Below, one piece after another: positions 1-9,699 of a stretch of DNA of 64,000 nt (the first letter of the stretch is position 1; each line of letters opens with the position of its first letter). The notes beneath the pieces were generated by a model. The model saw nothing but the letters and a program-made list of their open reading frames with translations. It searched no databases and had not been told where the DNA came from. The stretch lies in NCBI GenBank assembly GCA_033439765.1, contig JAULSN010000002.1:620001-684000 (forward strand). Reading direction: 5' to 3'. The position numbers and the translations under genes were made by a program. This stretch comes from Lasiosphaeria ovina. Its lineage: Eukaryota > Ascomycota > Sordariomycetes > Sordariales > Lasiosphaeriaceae.

Positions 1-17
1 CAAGCCCTGTACCCTCG

Positions 18-659
18 TCATTGAATAACAGGGTGAAAGAAATAGGGCAGAGTAGTGTCTTGGACCTGGGCGATATCATTGCAGAGGTGAGCCTCCCAGT
101 TGTGTTCCAGCACATCTTTCTCGTGGACTTTGTTGTTGTAAAAATGGAACGTCCTTAGCTTGAATTTCATAGTCATGATGTCCTTTTTCCAGCTCGTTGT
201 GGTGCTTTTGTTGAATAATAGGTCCTTTGCGAAAGCATCGCGGATCCCCTACAATTAACGCCAAAGCGAGTTAAAAAGAGAAGAAGTGAAAATAGTATAA
301 TTATCTCGCGTTATGCCCACACATGGTCGGACGGGTAAGGTATCCAATGTAAGGGGTAACTATACCTGCCAAGTACTGCATTCTTGAACATTGGTGCACA
401 CAACTTGATCGTGCCTATTGTCGTCGTGCCAAGTGATATCAATTTTTCTTGGTTTCGGTGTGGCCGCAGCACCCGATGCTGGCGTTACTTGGGTGCGGTT
501 GCTGCTACCAACTTCCAGTTTTGGTTTCTGGGCAGATGGGGTGCTGGAGGTACTGTCGGTGCTATTGCTCCGCTCATCTCTGCTTCGTTTGAGTTTTTCG
601 CCGTCCCTCTTGCCGTCGGTGGCGGACAGGGTGTCGTGGCCGCTGCCGGATGTGGACAT
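18..659 (-). CDS. Family A member 1: small Ser/Thr-rich two-exon protein, unknown function
   Basis: Two exons on the minus strand, 659-366 and 248-18, with a phase-0 intron 365-249 (GTATAG...TTGTAG), give about 174 residues. I start at the ATG at 659; the frame is open upstream only from a non-ATG codon. The N-terminal ~70 residues are Ser/Thr/Lys-rich and look disordered (polar run near residues 30-45). A segment just before the intron and most of exon 2 resemble three other loci at 2.8, 4.6 and 5.8 kb on the plus strand. Shared features are a hydrophobic alternating strand ending exon 1 (IDITW...VVCTNV), the intron at the same place and phase, then W-K-x-D...K-F-K-L-R-T-F and a later N-W. 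The last ~20 residues diverge from the other members. A GATAAATAG box lies about 130 bases upstream (787-795, minus), as in members 2 and 3. I do not recognise the domain. Confidence 0.55.
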
Positions 660-1814
660 GTCCAAGGTAAGAAATCGGGCAAATGAAATTGCGTATCGAG
701 GTGGCCTTGAAATGGAAAGGAGGTGTAAATGGAATGTAACGAACGAGGAGAGTTAAGCAAGCAAACATGGTTGAAGGGTTTGCCACCTATTTATCCCCAG
801 GATGGTCGAGGCACAAAAGCGAGCAATTCGGCTTTTTGGGGGGCGACTATAGTGGCCCATAATGAGGCATTGGATCTGACCTGTTTTGTGTTGAGGCGAG
901 ATGACTTCGCCCAACGACGAAACACACTAAACGGGTCAAAAAGGGGCCGACGGCCAGCAACTCGTTTTGCCCCTGCCGAGTCTGCTTGACACCCCCCCCT
1001 CCCCTATCTAGTTCTAAATAATTAACGGGGGACCGAAGGGAGAACCAAATGCCAAGAGGCAACAGACGGTCAGTTTGGGGGTTTCCGTGTATAGGTAGTT
1101 TAAAAAGTGGCCAGCAAGTTTCACATGCCGAATGTCGGGTTCCCAACTGCATCGCCCGAAACAACTGCGCCGGAATCCAGGCCGGAAACGCCACCACTGT
1201 ACCCGTAACACTGGGTAGCGTTTATAGTCCAGCCCCTGGCGATTCTTCACGAGAGGAACTCTTGTTATTTACATGCAGTGTTAGTGAGTTCTTGTCCTGA
1301 GCTGCAGGTAAAATGCACATGCGTGGAGGTGTTTTGTATGATAATTAAATGGTGATAAGATAGATAATAACTTGATGGTGGCCGTTTCTTTCATTTCCTC
1401 ACACGGTCATATAGTTATTCATCAACGGGCCAATGGTATCAGGGTTTGTTAATACGGATACGTTTACGTGTATTGATGGCTGCTCGCGTCTTGGCAGAGG
1501 CGTGGAAACTAGGTCGCTGTTTCGTCTCGTCCCAACCATGATCCATGGGCCCTGTTCAACCGGGCAGGGCACAGCAAACATACCAGCTAGTGCAGCCTGT
1601 TCCTTCCGGTCAACCATGTTTGTGATCAGAACTGTCAAGTTAAGACGGTTTCACGGCCGGTGCGGCGTTCGCCGGCCTTGGGTCAGAAGAAGTTAAGCTT
1701 CAAATTCTTCCCATATTAACTAGCACATATTACCCATTATTAACTAAAGACGTATTTGGGAACCAGGCTAGCCGGTGACAGTGCTGCGGTGGCCGCTTTT
1801 GGCCAGACTTGGCC
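660..1814. other. Intergenic: upstream region of member 1, no gene seen
   Basis: No convincing coding region on either strand. It holds the putative promoter of the minus-strand gene ending at 18 (box at 787-795) and a C-run near 991-998. Around 1660-1680 there is a short GC-rich stretch (GCCGGCCTTGG) that recurs at 4.1 and 5.35 kb in front of the related genes. Confidence 0.4.
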
Positions 1815-2486
1815 TCAGACTCTAAGGTCCGAACCCCGTCCTTGGATTGGTCCCGTTGTTGGGACAATGAACAGATTGTGGCCTCGAATGATCGCCTCGT
1901 CCTCGTGTTCCTTGCCGTCTATTTTGTACGGGATTCTGCCGTTGCTGCTCTTCTTCGGCAGCTGCCAGATGTATTGGGCGACATTGACTTCCAGTTCGCC
2001 TTCCAAGTCGTAGGTTCCCTCTCTTCCCCGGTTCAGGGCCACCTTGATCTCATTGAGTAGGTGCTGTGCGTCGACAACTTCCTTCAGGACTGCAATATTG
2101 GTGAATCGGGCTGAGACCTCGTTCGCACGGCTCAAAAACATGGTTCGATCGTTGCTCATGGCCTGGATGGTTTTCTTGAGCTCCTTGATCTCGTCGTTCA
2201 GCTTCCGGATGCCTGCACGAAGGTCGTTGGGCTCCTCCTCGCCTTCTGCGGCCTGGTCCTTCAGGACGTCGATTTCAGCTTTGAGGGCTGGAATGACTTC
2301 ATCTTCCTCGATCCCCGTCTTTCTTTTGACTTGGAAAATGACGGGTTCGTCCTCGTCCTCGTCATCGTCCTCCATACGCGCCTTCTTTCGTGGTTTGGTT
2401 GGGCTGAACAGCGCATTGGAGGTTTGTTCAAACTCCTCTGGTTTCTCTGGCTCCTCGAACTGCACTCGCTTCTGCGATGAGGACAA
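1815..2486 (-). CDS. Hypothetical coiled-coil protein with acidic segment
   Basis: The open frame gives up to 223 residues. The codon at 2486 is TTG, so the real start is either the first ATG at 2375 or an upstream exon joined at an acceptor near 2520 (CGTTACAG); I cannot decide. A basic patch (PRKKAR) is followed by an acidic Asp/Glu run and then a clear heptad-type coiled coil (LRAGIRKLNDEIKELKKTI and flanks). The C-terminal third is more globular (VAQYIWQLPKKSS...). The basic patch could be a nuclear localisation signal. It sits between family A members 1 and 4 but shares no visible similarity with them. No family recognised. Confidence 0.4.
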   Translation of the reverse strand: MSSSQKRVQFEEPEKPEEFEQTSNALFSPTKPRKKARMEDDDEDEDEPVIFQVKRKTGIEEDEVIPALKAEIDVLKDQAAEGEEEPNDLRAGIRKLNDEIKELKKTIQAMSNDRTMFLSRANEVSARFTNIAVLKEVVDAQHLLNEIKVALNRGREGTYDLEGELEVNVAQYIWQLPKKSSNGRIPYKIDGKEHEDEAIIRGHNLFIVPTTGPIQGRGSDLRV

Positions 2487-2775
2487 CGCGTTCGTGGTGG
2501 TGTTTGAGGGCGAAGACTGTAACGCCAGGCCCAGATCATCATGCAGACGGCCACATTGCGATTCTCAGTCACTAATTGTTTTCTGTCTTGTTTCGTCGAG
2601 AGCCCCTGTCTCAATTCACAGTTAACTAATGCTGTAGTTCTCGTCATATATCTTGCCATTCGCCTTTGCCTTGAGATATTATCGCCATCACAGACAGAAA
2701 CACTCGCCTAACAACTATATCTGTTGACTTCTCTTCGTCTCTATTTTTAATCTATATTCCACCTATTAGCCTCTA

Positions 2776-3340
2776 ATGACCCTTATATTCATAGAACAAG
2801 GCGTGAAGCGAAAGAGAACTGACCTGAACGAGGGCGCGAGAGGAGAGCAACTGCCGGAACCACCATTGATAGAAAAAACAGGTATCTAAATATCTGCTAT
2901 CAAGTTAAAGACAATCTGGAAACCGAGGAGACTATCTTCAGCACAGTAGAGGATTGTCGTAATGTAGATGTAAGTAGTTGCGGAGTTTATATCGCGGTTT
3001 ATACACACCATTGATTCCTTAGGGAACAATTATACCCATACTAAACAAATCATCATAGGGTCTTTTCCGAAAGCTCAAGGACAACTCCGATGTGATGAAT
3101 ATCGATGCGTAGAAGACTTTTTTTGCAACCAAGCCCCAACCGCTCGCAACCCTTCATCTCAGCATTTCGACCGGGGAAAGAAATAAGCATCTTACAAAAG
3201 ATATTTCCACTGACGACTTGGAAGCCCAGATCACGAAATACAATAAGACGCTTCCAGCAACTGTCCTCGATAGAAAGGCTATTCAGCCTATAGAAACACG
3301 CTGGATAAAACAATCCACCCTTTCTCTCGTGGCAAATAGA
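2776..3340 (+). pseudogene. Family A member 4: decayed copy
   Basis: A two-exon relic. The end of exon 1 (about 2892-2969) reads ICYQVKDNLETEETIFSTV and matches the strand that closes exon 1 of member 3 at 5.8 kb. It is followed by a GTAAGT donor at 2970 and an acceptor at 3058-3059, so the intron is where the family has it. The exon 2 relic carries L-F-x-x-L-K-D-N, then K-T-F-F-A-T, then S-T-D-D-L-E-A-Q, in the same order as member 3. A TAG at 3110-3112 stands where member 3 has a Trp codon. Frames shift before 2892 and at the exon junction. A possible start is the ATG at 2776, followed by a basic stretch (VKRKRTDLNEGARG). Similarity was judged by eye. Confidence 0.5.
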
Positions 3341-4380
3341 CTCTTGTCTGGGCGCAGTAGTGTGAATCCTGGGCACCCGAGCCACACACCCGTATGCTCA
3401 CACGTACGGTGCCATGTTCACAATCAATTTGGACCGGATACGAATGCCGCCCACTTTGCTTTCTGCTTCGTATAAATAACACGATTTTCTTCCTTTGTAA
3501 CAAAGCTTCCAATCTACATGCCTTTGTCAATACAGTTCCCCGTGGGCTCTGTTTCCATCGCAATACCATCCACGCCCGCCGAGACTTAGGTTGGCTCTTC
3601 AGCCTCCGTGATGTGTGGGGACATTTGACTTGTCATAGGTCACTAACTCTGGAGCGCTGCCGCTTGAGGAAGTCGGATTGGTGCCGCCTCTGCCCCGTCT
3701 GGTGCTGTTTGCGGATACATGTAATTATTTCAGTGCGTTTTGAGAGATGTGAGAATATTTATTTAATTCTGCATGTCAAGTATGGTCTGGTACGAATAGG
3801 TTGTCGTTCGATAGGTATGTCGCATCCCTCAAGTTTCCGAGCTATTCACACCAATCAAGCTCTGCGCATGGTTGTAAGTTAATTTCCCTAGAAGTCTCAG
3901 CTGAAACGATCATATCGGCCTGGTTCCATCCCATGGGCATACCTTATTCTTTCGTCCCGTCGCACCAATGGGATCCCGGCCTCATATGGCGGCCGGTTCG
4001 TTTCGAGCTGGGCCTGGGCGGGCTGGTCGCCGGCCTTGTTTGTGGCCGGAGCGGCCAAAGGTTTCAAGCCTGGGCTGCTGGTTTGACGTGCGCCGGCCTT
4101 GGCTGTTCTCATCCCAAGAATTCCGCGGCCATGAGCCTTGCGGTGGGCCAACCTGGCCAGGGGGGCGCTACATCTGTTCTTCGTCCCAAGTGTTTTGGAT
4201 GGCGGGTCTTGTTGCGGCTTGGTACGCAACGGAATGATTTGCGACCCTTTGCCCGTAAAACCTCGGGGGTAAAACCGAGCTAGGGATGTTTGCTCAAGAT
4301 CTTTCGCGCCTTAGCTCCGCTCCGGAATTCCGGCCCCGAACCCCCCCTAGTGATGGTTTAGTATAACTCTTGTTAAAGCT
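3341..4380. other. Intergenic: GC-rich block preceding member 2
   Basis: No gene. 3970-4260 is GC-rich with many CCGG/GGCC words. Parts of it, for example TTTGACGTGCGCCGGCCTTGG near 4083, recur at 5350-5370 in the equivalent position before member 3. This supports duplication of a whole promoter-plus-gene unit. Confidence 0.4.
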
Positions 4381-4595
4381 GATAAATAGAGTCCAGACGC
4401 CTTGGTCACCTTCTGTCCTGTTGCGGAAAGCTAGCTCCACCATCATTAATTCCTATTCGGCCTGTACATTTGCATAGTACTGTTCCTCCCCTTCGGTATA
4501 TATTGACTTTTGCCTAAAGTTCCCATTTGAGTATATAAGCTTGTATCCACCAAGTACAATTATCTTCGCGAGGTTTGGGCATTGAACTCAGAAGC

Positions 4596-5233
4596 ATGCC
4601 TCTTTATGCAAAATCAGATCAGCTGCGCTCGGATCGTCGTCCTGGAACCAAAAGGTCTGACACGCTGGATTCACAAACATCCAGCACATCAAGGACGAGC
4701 AATCTTTCAGTGAAAAGTTATGATAGTGCTTCTTCCAAGGGCGGGAACGTCGCAGGCCGCGCCCAGCCTGCGTTAGAAGTATTATACCCAGCGAGAGCAA
4801 CAGACAAATATGTATTACATTTGAAAACGTCAGCAAGGAGCAACTTGTAATACAAGTTAATCTGTATCAATGTTATACCCGAGAAGTGTGAAACGTCTAT
4901 CGCTATACTCCTCGATATGCCTGATACCTACCTTAGATATCTAACCTGTTTACAGACACTTCTCTAGATAATTGATAAGCCCGTGACCATATAGGAGACC
5001 AGCGGTGGAAGAAATACCTCGCACATACACGGAAGTCCAAGCTAGAACTTCATAAACTTAGGCTTACTTTCGATCACAGCACTTGGATCGATAAAGAAAC
5101 AATTTCGTTTGATGAGTGGGAGCAAAGAATGAAGGCATAGGGTTCATGGTTTGAGGACAGGGGAGACATCAAGGTTGAAGTTGCTCTACCAGAGGAAAAT
5201 AAAAAACACGCTGTAGCGGGCAGGTCTGAATAG
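4596..5233 (+). pseudogene. Family A member 2: decayed copy
   Basis: The reading starts at ATG 4596 (MPLYAKSDQLRSD...), parallel to MPSARFNHLRQD in member 3, and continues through a Ser/Thr-rich tract. A frameshift between about 4777 and 4800 moves the reading to RQICITFENVSKEQLVIQV, the family strand that closes exon 1, ended by a GTGTGA donor at the family position. Exon 2 (from about 4956) is again out of frame at first, then reads W-K-K-Y-L...HKLRLTFDHSTW...DEWEQRM. A TAG at 5138-5140 follows, and the frame ends at the natural stop 5231-5233, in step with member 3. Two shifts plus a stop make it a pseudogene. GATAAATAG lies at 4381-4389. Confidence 0.6.
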
Positions 5234-5768
5234 TTTAGTTATTCAGGGCATAAAATTAGACTTGATATTTGCATTGGTGTTCGGGAATGAATAGGGGCAT
5301 GGCGAGCGTAAGTGGCCGGTCTAACCGACATTGTTTGTGTTTCGAGGCCGGTTTGACGTGCGCCAGCCTTGGCCAAGAAGAGGCCAAGCTTTGACAGAAA
5401 TCTGGGGTAACGATCCTCCGGGTGGCCGGCGGGTCGGGTCAGTGGGTCTGCGCAGCGCCGCACCGGTGATTTTCGTCCCATCCGGTCTGCTAACCTATTT
5501 CGGTGCGACCTTGCTACGTTTTAGCTTATGATCTCCGGCCATGTGGTCCGCCTGATGATGACTTCGTAATGACATTTCACGCTCTTGATTAAGTCGATAA
5601 ATAGGTAGACTGGAGACGGCTTGTTCTTGCTGTTGTAACTTGCGGGAAGCCAACGCTGCCATCATCACTTGCTATTATCCACATTTCATCCTGCTACTTC
5701 TTCTTCTTTGACAGCCTAGGCTTCCATTAGGTCTACCCAAAGAGACTCGCAAACTTTTGCTTTGAAGT

Positions 5769-6456
5769 ATGCCTTCTGCAAGATTCAACCACCTGCGACA
5801 GGACCCCCCTCCGAGGTCCAATTCTGTGGATTCCACTAAATCTAACTCATCGACGACGAGTACTTCGTCAGTGCAGAGCACTTCGTCAGTACACAGCGCT
5901 TCATCAGTCCAGAGCAGTTCATTGGTGCAGACTCAGAATGCGGCTTCGTCGAAGGCCGCAAACGCCACAGACAGCGCCTCGTCTACAGAGGAAGAAATTT
6001 GGAAGTCCAGCGATAGACCGATTCGGATTGCGTGCCGCCTCGAGTCGTCCGACGAGAAGGATGTCGAAATCATTGCCACAACAGTGAAAGGTTGTCACAA
6101 TAAGGAGGTATGAAAATATCAGGTGCCTACCTACCCAGTACAAAGGACCAATCTAATCGGTTTATATTTTAATATAGCAACTTTTCTTGGCGATTGAACA
6201 CAACAAAGGCTGGATGGAAAAGCAGGAATGGAAGGACTACTTCGCACCGAACTCCCGGCGACTGCCACTCAAAGTTACTCTTCTTTTCAAAAACCGGCAT
6301 GAATTCCCAGACCACTCCATGACCTCGGATAACTGGCACACTTGGATTGAATATTATGATGAAGTTCTTGGCCCCAAGTCAGTTCAAGAGGGACAGATTT
6401 GGGTTGAAATTGAAGCACCAGAAAAGAAAAAAGTAATAGCAAGCGGCTCTAAATAG
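5769..6456 (+). CDS. Family A member 3: intact small Ser-rich two-exon protein, unknown function
   Basis: Exon 1 5769-6107, phase-0 intron 6108-6177 (GTATGA...AATATAG), exon 2 6178-6456; 205 residues. Residues 1-80 are Ser/Thr-rich, with a short near-repeat of the type S-S-V-Q/H-S encoded by about 21-base repeats at 5860-5925. The conserved part begins at RPIRIACRLESSDEKDVEII before the intron. It continues in exon 2 with LFLAIEHNKGWMEKQEW, KDYF, LPLKVTLLFK, a DNWHTWIEYY helix-like stretch and a charged tail. Alternating hydrophobic residues suggest a small beta-rich domain split by the intron. No signal peptide or membrane segment. A TATA-like GATAAATAG lies at 5596-5604, 165 bases before the ATG. 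This is the best template for the family; I know of no named domain that fits. Confidence 0.65.
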
Positions 6457-7500
6457 CCTTGTTCTAGATAGATAGTGGTGTATAACGATGCTCTTGATAT
6501 TTCGGGACATATGTTGGGTGTCTTATTAGCTTTGAGCCCTCGGACAGTCCAGGTGTGCCCCATATCATGACCTGTTTGACCCAGCGGAACCCTGGCTGAG
6601 ACAAGCAGCAGCGCTTTATGTGACTTGACCTGTTGGATTGTGGCGATGGGTACATTAGGGGGTCTGAAAAATTACGGGTTCGGTAAGTAGGTACGGATAG
6701 AGTAGTGCAAGATAACTTCAGCTGTATGAATCCGTCCCGAGCTGACCTATTAATCTTCACCGACTGTCAACTGCCGCTCACTCCAACTCTATTGGTACGG
6801 GCCATTTAGTCGGGCTGGAAACACGGTGGGTGTTTCTTTTGCTTTGCCATAGCGTCTCCTTTGCTTGTGGGCCGTTCCCGTGACCTCTATTATCGGAGCA
6901 ACCCCAAGTTCTTTCTTCCGCCACAGTACAGATGTCTCAAATCTCTGGGTGTCGCCAACTGATAAAAGATACCATGCATGCACCTGATGTGCATGCATTG
7001 CATGCTTTGGGTAAATATGCAATCGGGAATAGGTCCAAGACTCCAAGACAATGCACGCCCGGTCAGCGGTGTTCAAAGGCCGGGGCAAGAATCCCAGGCA
7101 GCCACTGCGGTGACTGTTGTTAGTGGCGCGGGAGTACACTTGTCACCGGACCGTTGGCAGGAGACCCCTGTTTGCATTCTTTCTGGAAGGACCCAGATGC
7201 GGTGAAGAATGTGGGGTGAACTGGCAGGTGAAGCGCAGTCCAGTTCCTTGTGATTCTTGTTTGTTGGAAAATCTTTCTTGACTTGTTTTTGTCTGCCCCA
7301 ATTCCTTCTTGCCTCTCCCAGTTACAAAAAGGTGTAGGCCAGGCCTGAGATACCCAAACCTGTCTGCAATCGTTGCATCTTGCGCCAAGGACCCGGCGAT
7401 CCAGCCAACACCGCCCTCCCCTTCTCGGCACGGAGCCAACACCTTTCCGCCTGTGCGACTGCGTTCATTGCGCTAATTCGTAAGGTCAAGAGTACCCAAC
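6457..7500. other. Intergenic, no gene seen
   Basis: Several small open frames on both strands overlap each other and lack codon structure, splice sites or recognisable motifs. The right part is presumably the promoter of the HD-domain gene starting at 7501. A short CATGCATGCAC.../GCATGCATTGCATGC palindromic cluster lies near 6972-7000. Confidence 0.4.
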
Positions 7501-8445
7501 ATGTCGCCTAGCGCATCCGAGGGCAATGCCAAGGCCAATAACGCTACTGACAGCATCCTGTCGATCCCTGGTAGGCTGCACGAAACCTAACTGCGCTTTC
7601 CTTTCTCTGCTAACCGCCCGCCGCCCAAAGATGTTGCGGACGTGCCGAACCCCAACAGCTCCATTACCGGCCCTTGGACAGTGGACAAGGCCCTGGGCGC
7701 GAACCCGGCAGCGCGGCCCGCCGAAGGTTCGGGCTCGCCATTGCCGTACTTCCACCTGCTGGAACGCCTTAAGACGATGAAGCGCGAGGGCTGGCGGCGA
7801 TTTGGCATCCGGAAGTAAGCAGCTACTTCCTCCTCCCCTCTGAAACTTCCACTAACTTCACCCGCGCACAGCGGAGAGTCGATCGCCGATCACATGTACC
7901 GCATGTCCCTCATGACGATGCTCGCCCCGCCGGCTCTTGCCGCCAAGCTGGACATGGCGAAGTGCATGAGAATGTGCCTGATCCACGACATGGCAGAGTC
8001 GGTTGTCGGCGACATCACACCCGTCGACGGCGTGTCGAAGCCCGAAAAGAGCCGGCGCGAGGCCACGACCATGGACTACATCACGGGAGGACTACTGGGC
8101 AAGGTCAACGGCGGCAGCGTTGGCCAAGACATCCGCGCCGTCTGGCAGGAATACGAGGATTCCGAGACGCCGGAGAGCCACTTTGTCCATGACATTGACA
8201 AGATGGAACTACTCCTGCAGATGGTCGAGTACGAGAAGCGCGGCGAGGGGAAGCTGGACCTCGGCGAGTTCACGTACGTCGGGACTAAGATCGTGCTGGA
8301 TGACATCAAGATCTGGGCCGCGGAGCTGCTCAAGGAGCGCGAGGCCTTCTGGGACGGACATGCGCACATCAAGGGCGATGAGGGCGTCGCGGGCGGTGTT
8401 GCCCCCGACCACAAAAAGATGCAAGACGAGTACTACTCCAAGTAA
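7501..8445 (+). CDS. HD-domain protein, YfbR/HDDC2-type 5'-deoxynucleotidase
   Basis: Three exons, 7501-7570, 7631-7814 and 7872-8445, with introns 7571-7630 (GTAGGC...AAAG) and 7815-7871 (GTAAGC...ACAG), give 275 residues. After a ~60-residue leader comes YFHLLERLKTMKREGW, then GESIADHMYRMSLM with the first metal His (about H92), the HD doublet at about 123-124 in CLIHDMAESVVGDITP, and a later Asp in VHDIDKMELLLQMVEY. This order is that of the HDDC2 / yeast YGK1 family, metal-dependent phosphohydrolases acting on deoxyribonucleoside 5'-monophosphates. The N-terminal leader is longer than in the bacterial relatives. Assignment to the family is firm; the substrate is taken from the family. Confidence 0.9.
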
Positions 8446-9699
8446 TTGTGCATAGGCGGCTACGGCCGGCGTCTCTGGGGGCGAGTTCCATCTTTTTACG
8501 ACGCGACGACGATCGGACGGCCCTGAACTTTGGGACTGGCGCTTTCAACATTTGGGGCTTCGCACCGCACGGTGTTCTAGACAGATTTGATGGGCAACTA
8601 CCCTAAATACCCACCGGGGGCTAAGAATGGGATATATTACGGCGTGTAGGTACAACGTATGACCCAAAACACAATGTTTTCTTGTATGTACCTCCAATGT
8701 GCCGTTTGCTTTTAGGTCGCGGTGACCTGATTTTGGCTTGTCGATTAAGAACCCCGCAACCCCGCCAACTTCAGCCGTCGCAGTCCTCCATGTTGTGTTT
8801 GTTGCACCCCCCCCACCATCACCTGCCGCTAACTGGCAGGGCAACCGTACGCGCAGAGTCGAATCTCATTGACCAGATTGCCCTGGCTTCTTGTAATTTT
8901 GGAAGAAAGGGGAACTCATCTGGCTCATGTGGGTGCTGATTTGATCACAAAAATCGAGCGCCTCCCAAGTTCTCCGCTAAAACTTCCACCGCGACTAGAT
9001 CTCGCGAGACTAGCCGAGATCCATTCCTGGGGCGCACCACGTGAAGAAAAGCGTCGTGGCTCGCATAAGCTGCGCTACGTCACGACGAGTTTACAGCGAC
9101 TCAATTGGCTGAAACGACCCTTGAGTTGAAGGCGACAGCTGTCCGCACTTTTAGAGTCAAAGGGCACTGACCACCTTGCCCCTCACCGCTTCCCTGAAGC
9201 TGCTAACGAGGAAGCTTGGCTCGTTTAGCTGCCTAACACCTGGAGCTCCCCACTTCACCGTCGCAACCCTGAGGCTGCTCAGGACGATTCACGCGCCAAC
9301 GCATTCAGCCTCGTGACCCGTCACCACCTCCGCAACCAGAGCTGCGAAAGCATTGAATCCCAGCCCGATTGGAAGCAAGACGGGCGATGCGCTACCGAAG
9401 AGTGTTTAGGTCATGTTGATGCAGAGAGGCGTGGGCTGCTGCAAAGAAGAAAGTCGACCCAAGACCCACACCGCGGACAACACCGGACAACACAGCACGC
9501 CACCAGCACACCTCGGCGCAAACCCCAACGCTTTACCCAACCGACAACGCAACTTCTACGTCTTGCCTGACTCGGGTGTGCCCTTGCGCTGGGCTGCTCC
9601 GGGATTGACACGTCGGTCGGAGCCCAAAACCGAGCTACGGTCAAAACCACCGGCGACGGCGTCCTCGAACCGGGTCCTTCCCTCCCCCTTTTGCCCACC
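8446..9699. other. Intergenic, no gene seen
   Basis: About 1.25 kb between two plus-strand genes. It contains the 3' region of the HD gene and the 5' region of the next. C-runs and AC-rich tracts lie near 8808-8822 and 9460-9560. No supported coding region. Confidence 0.4.
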
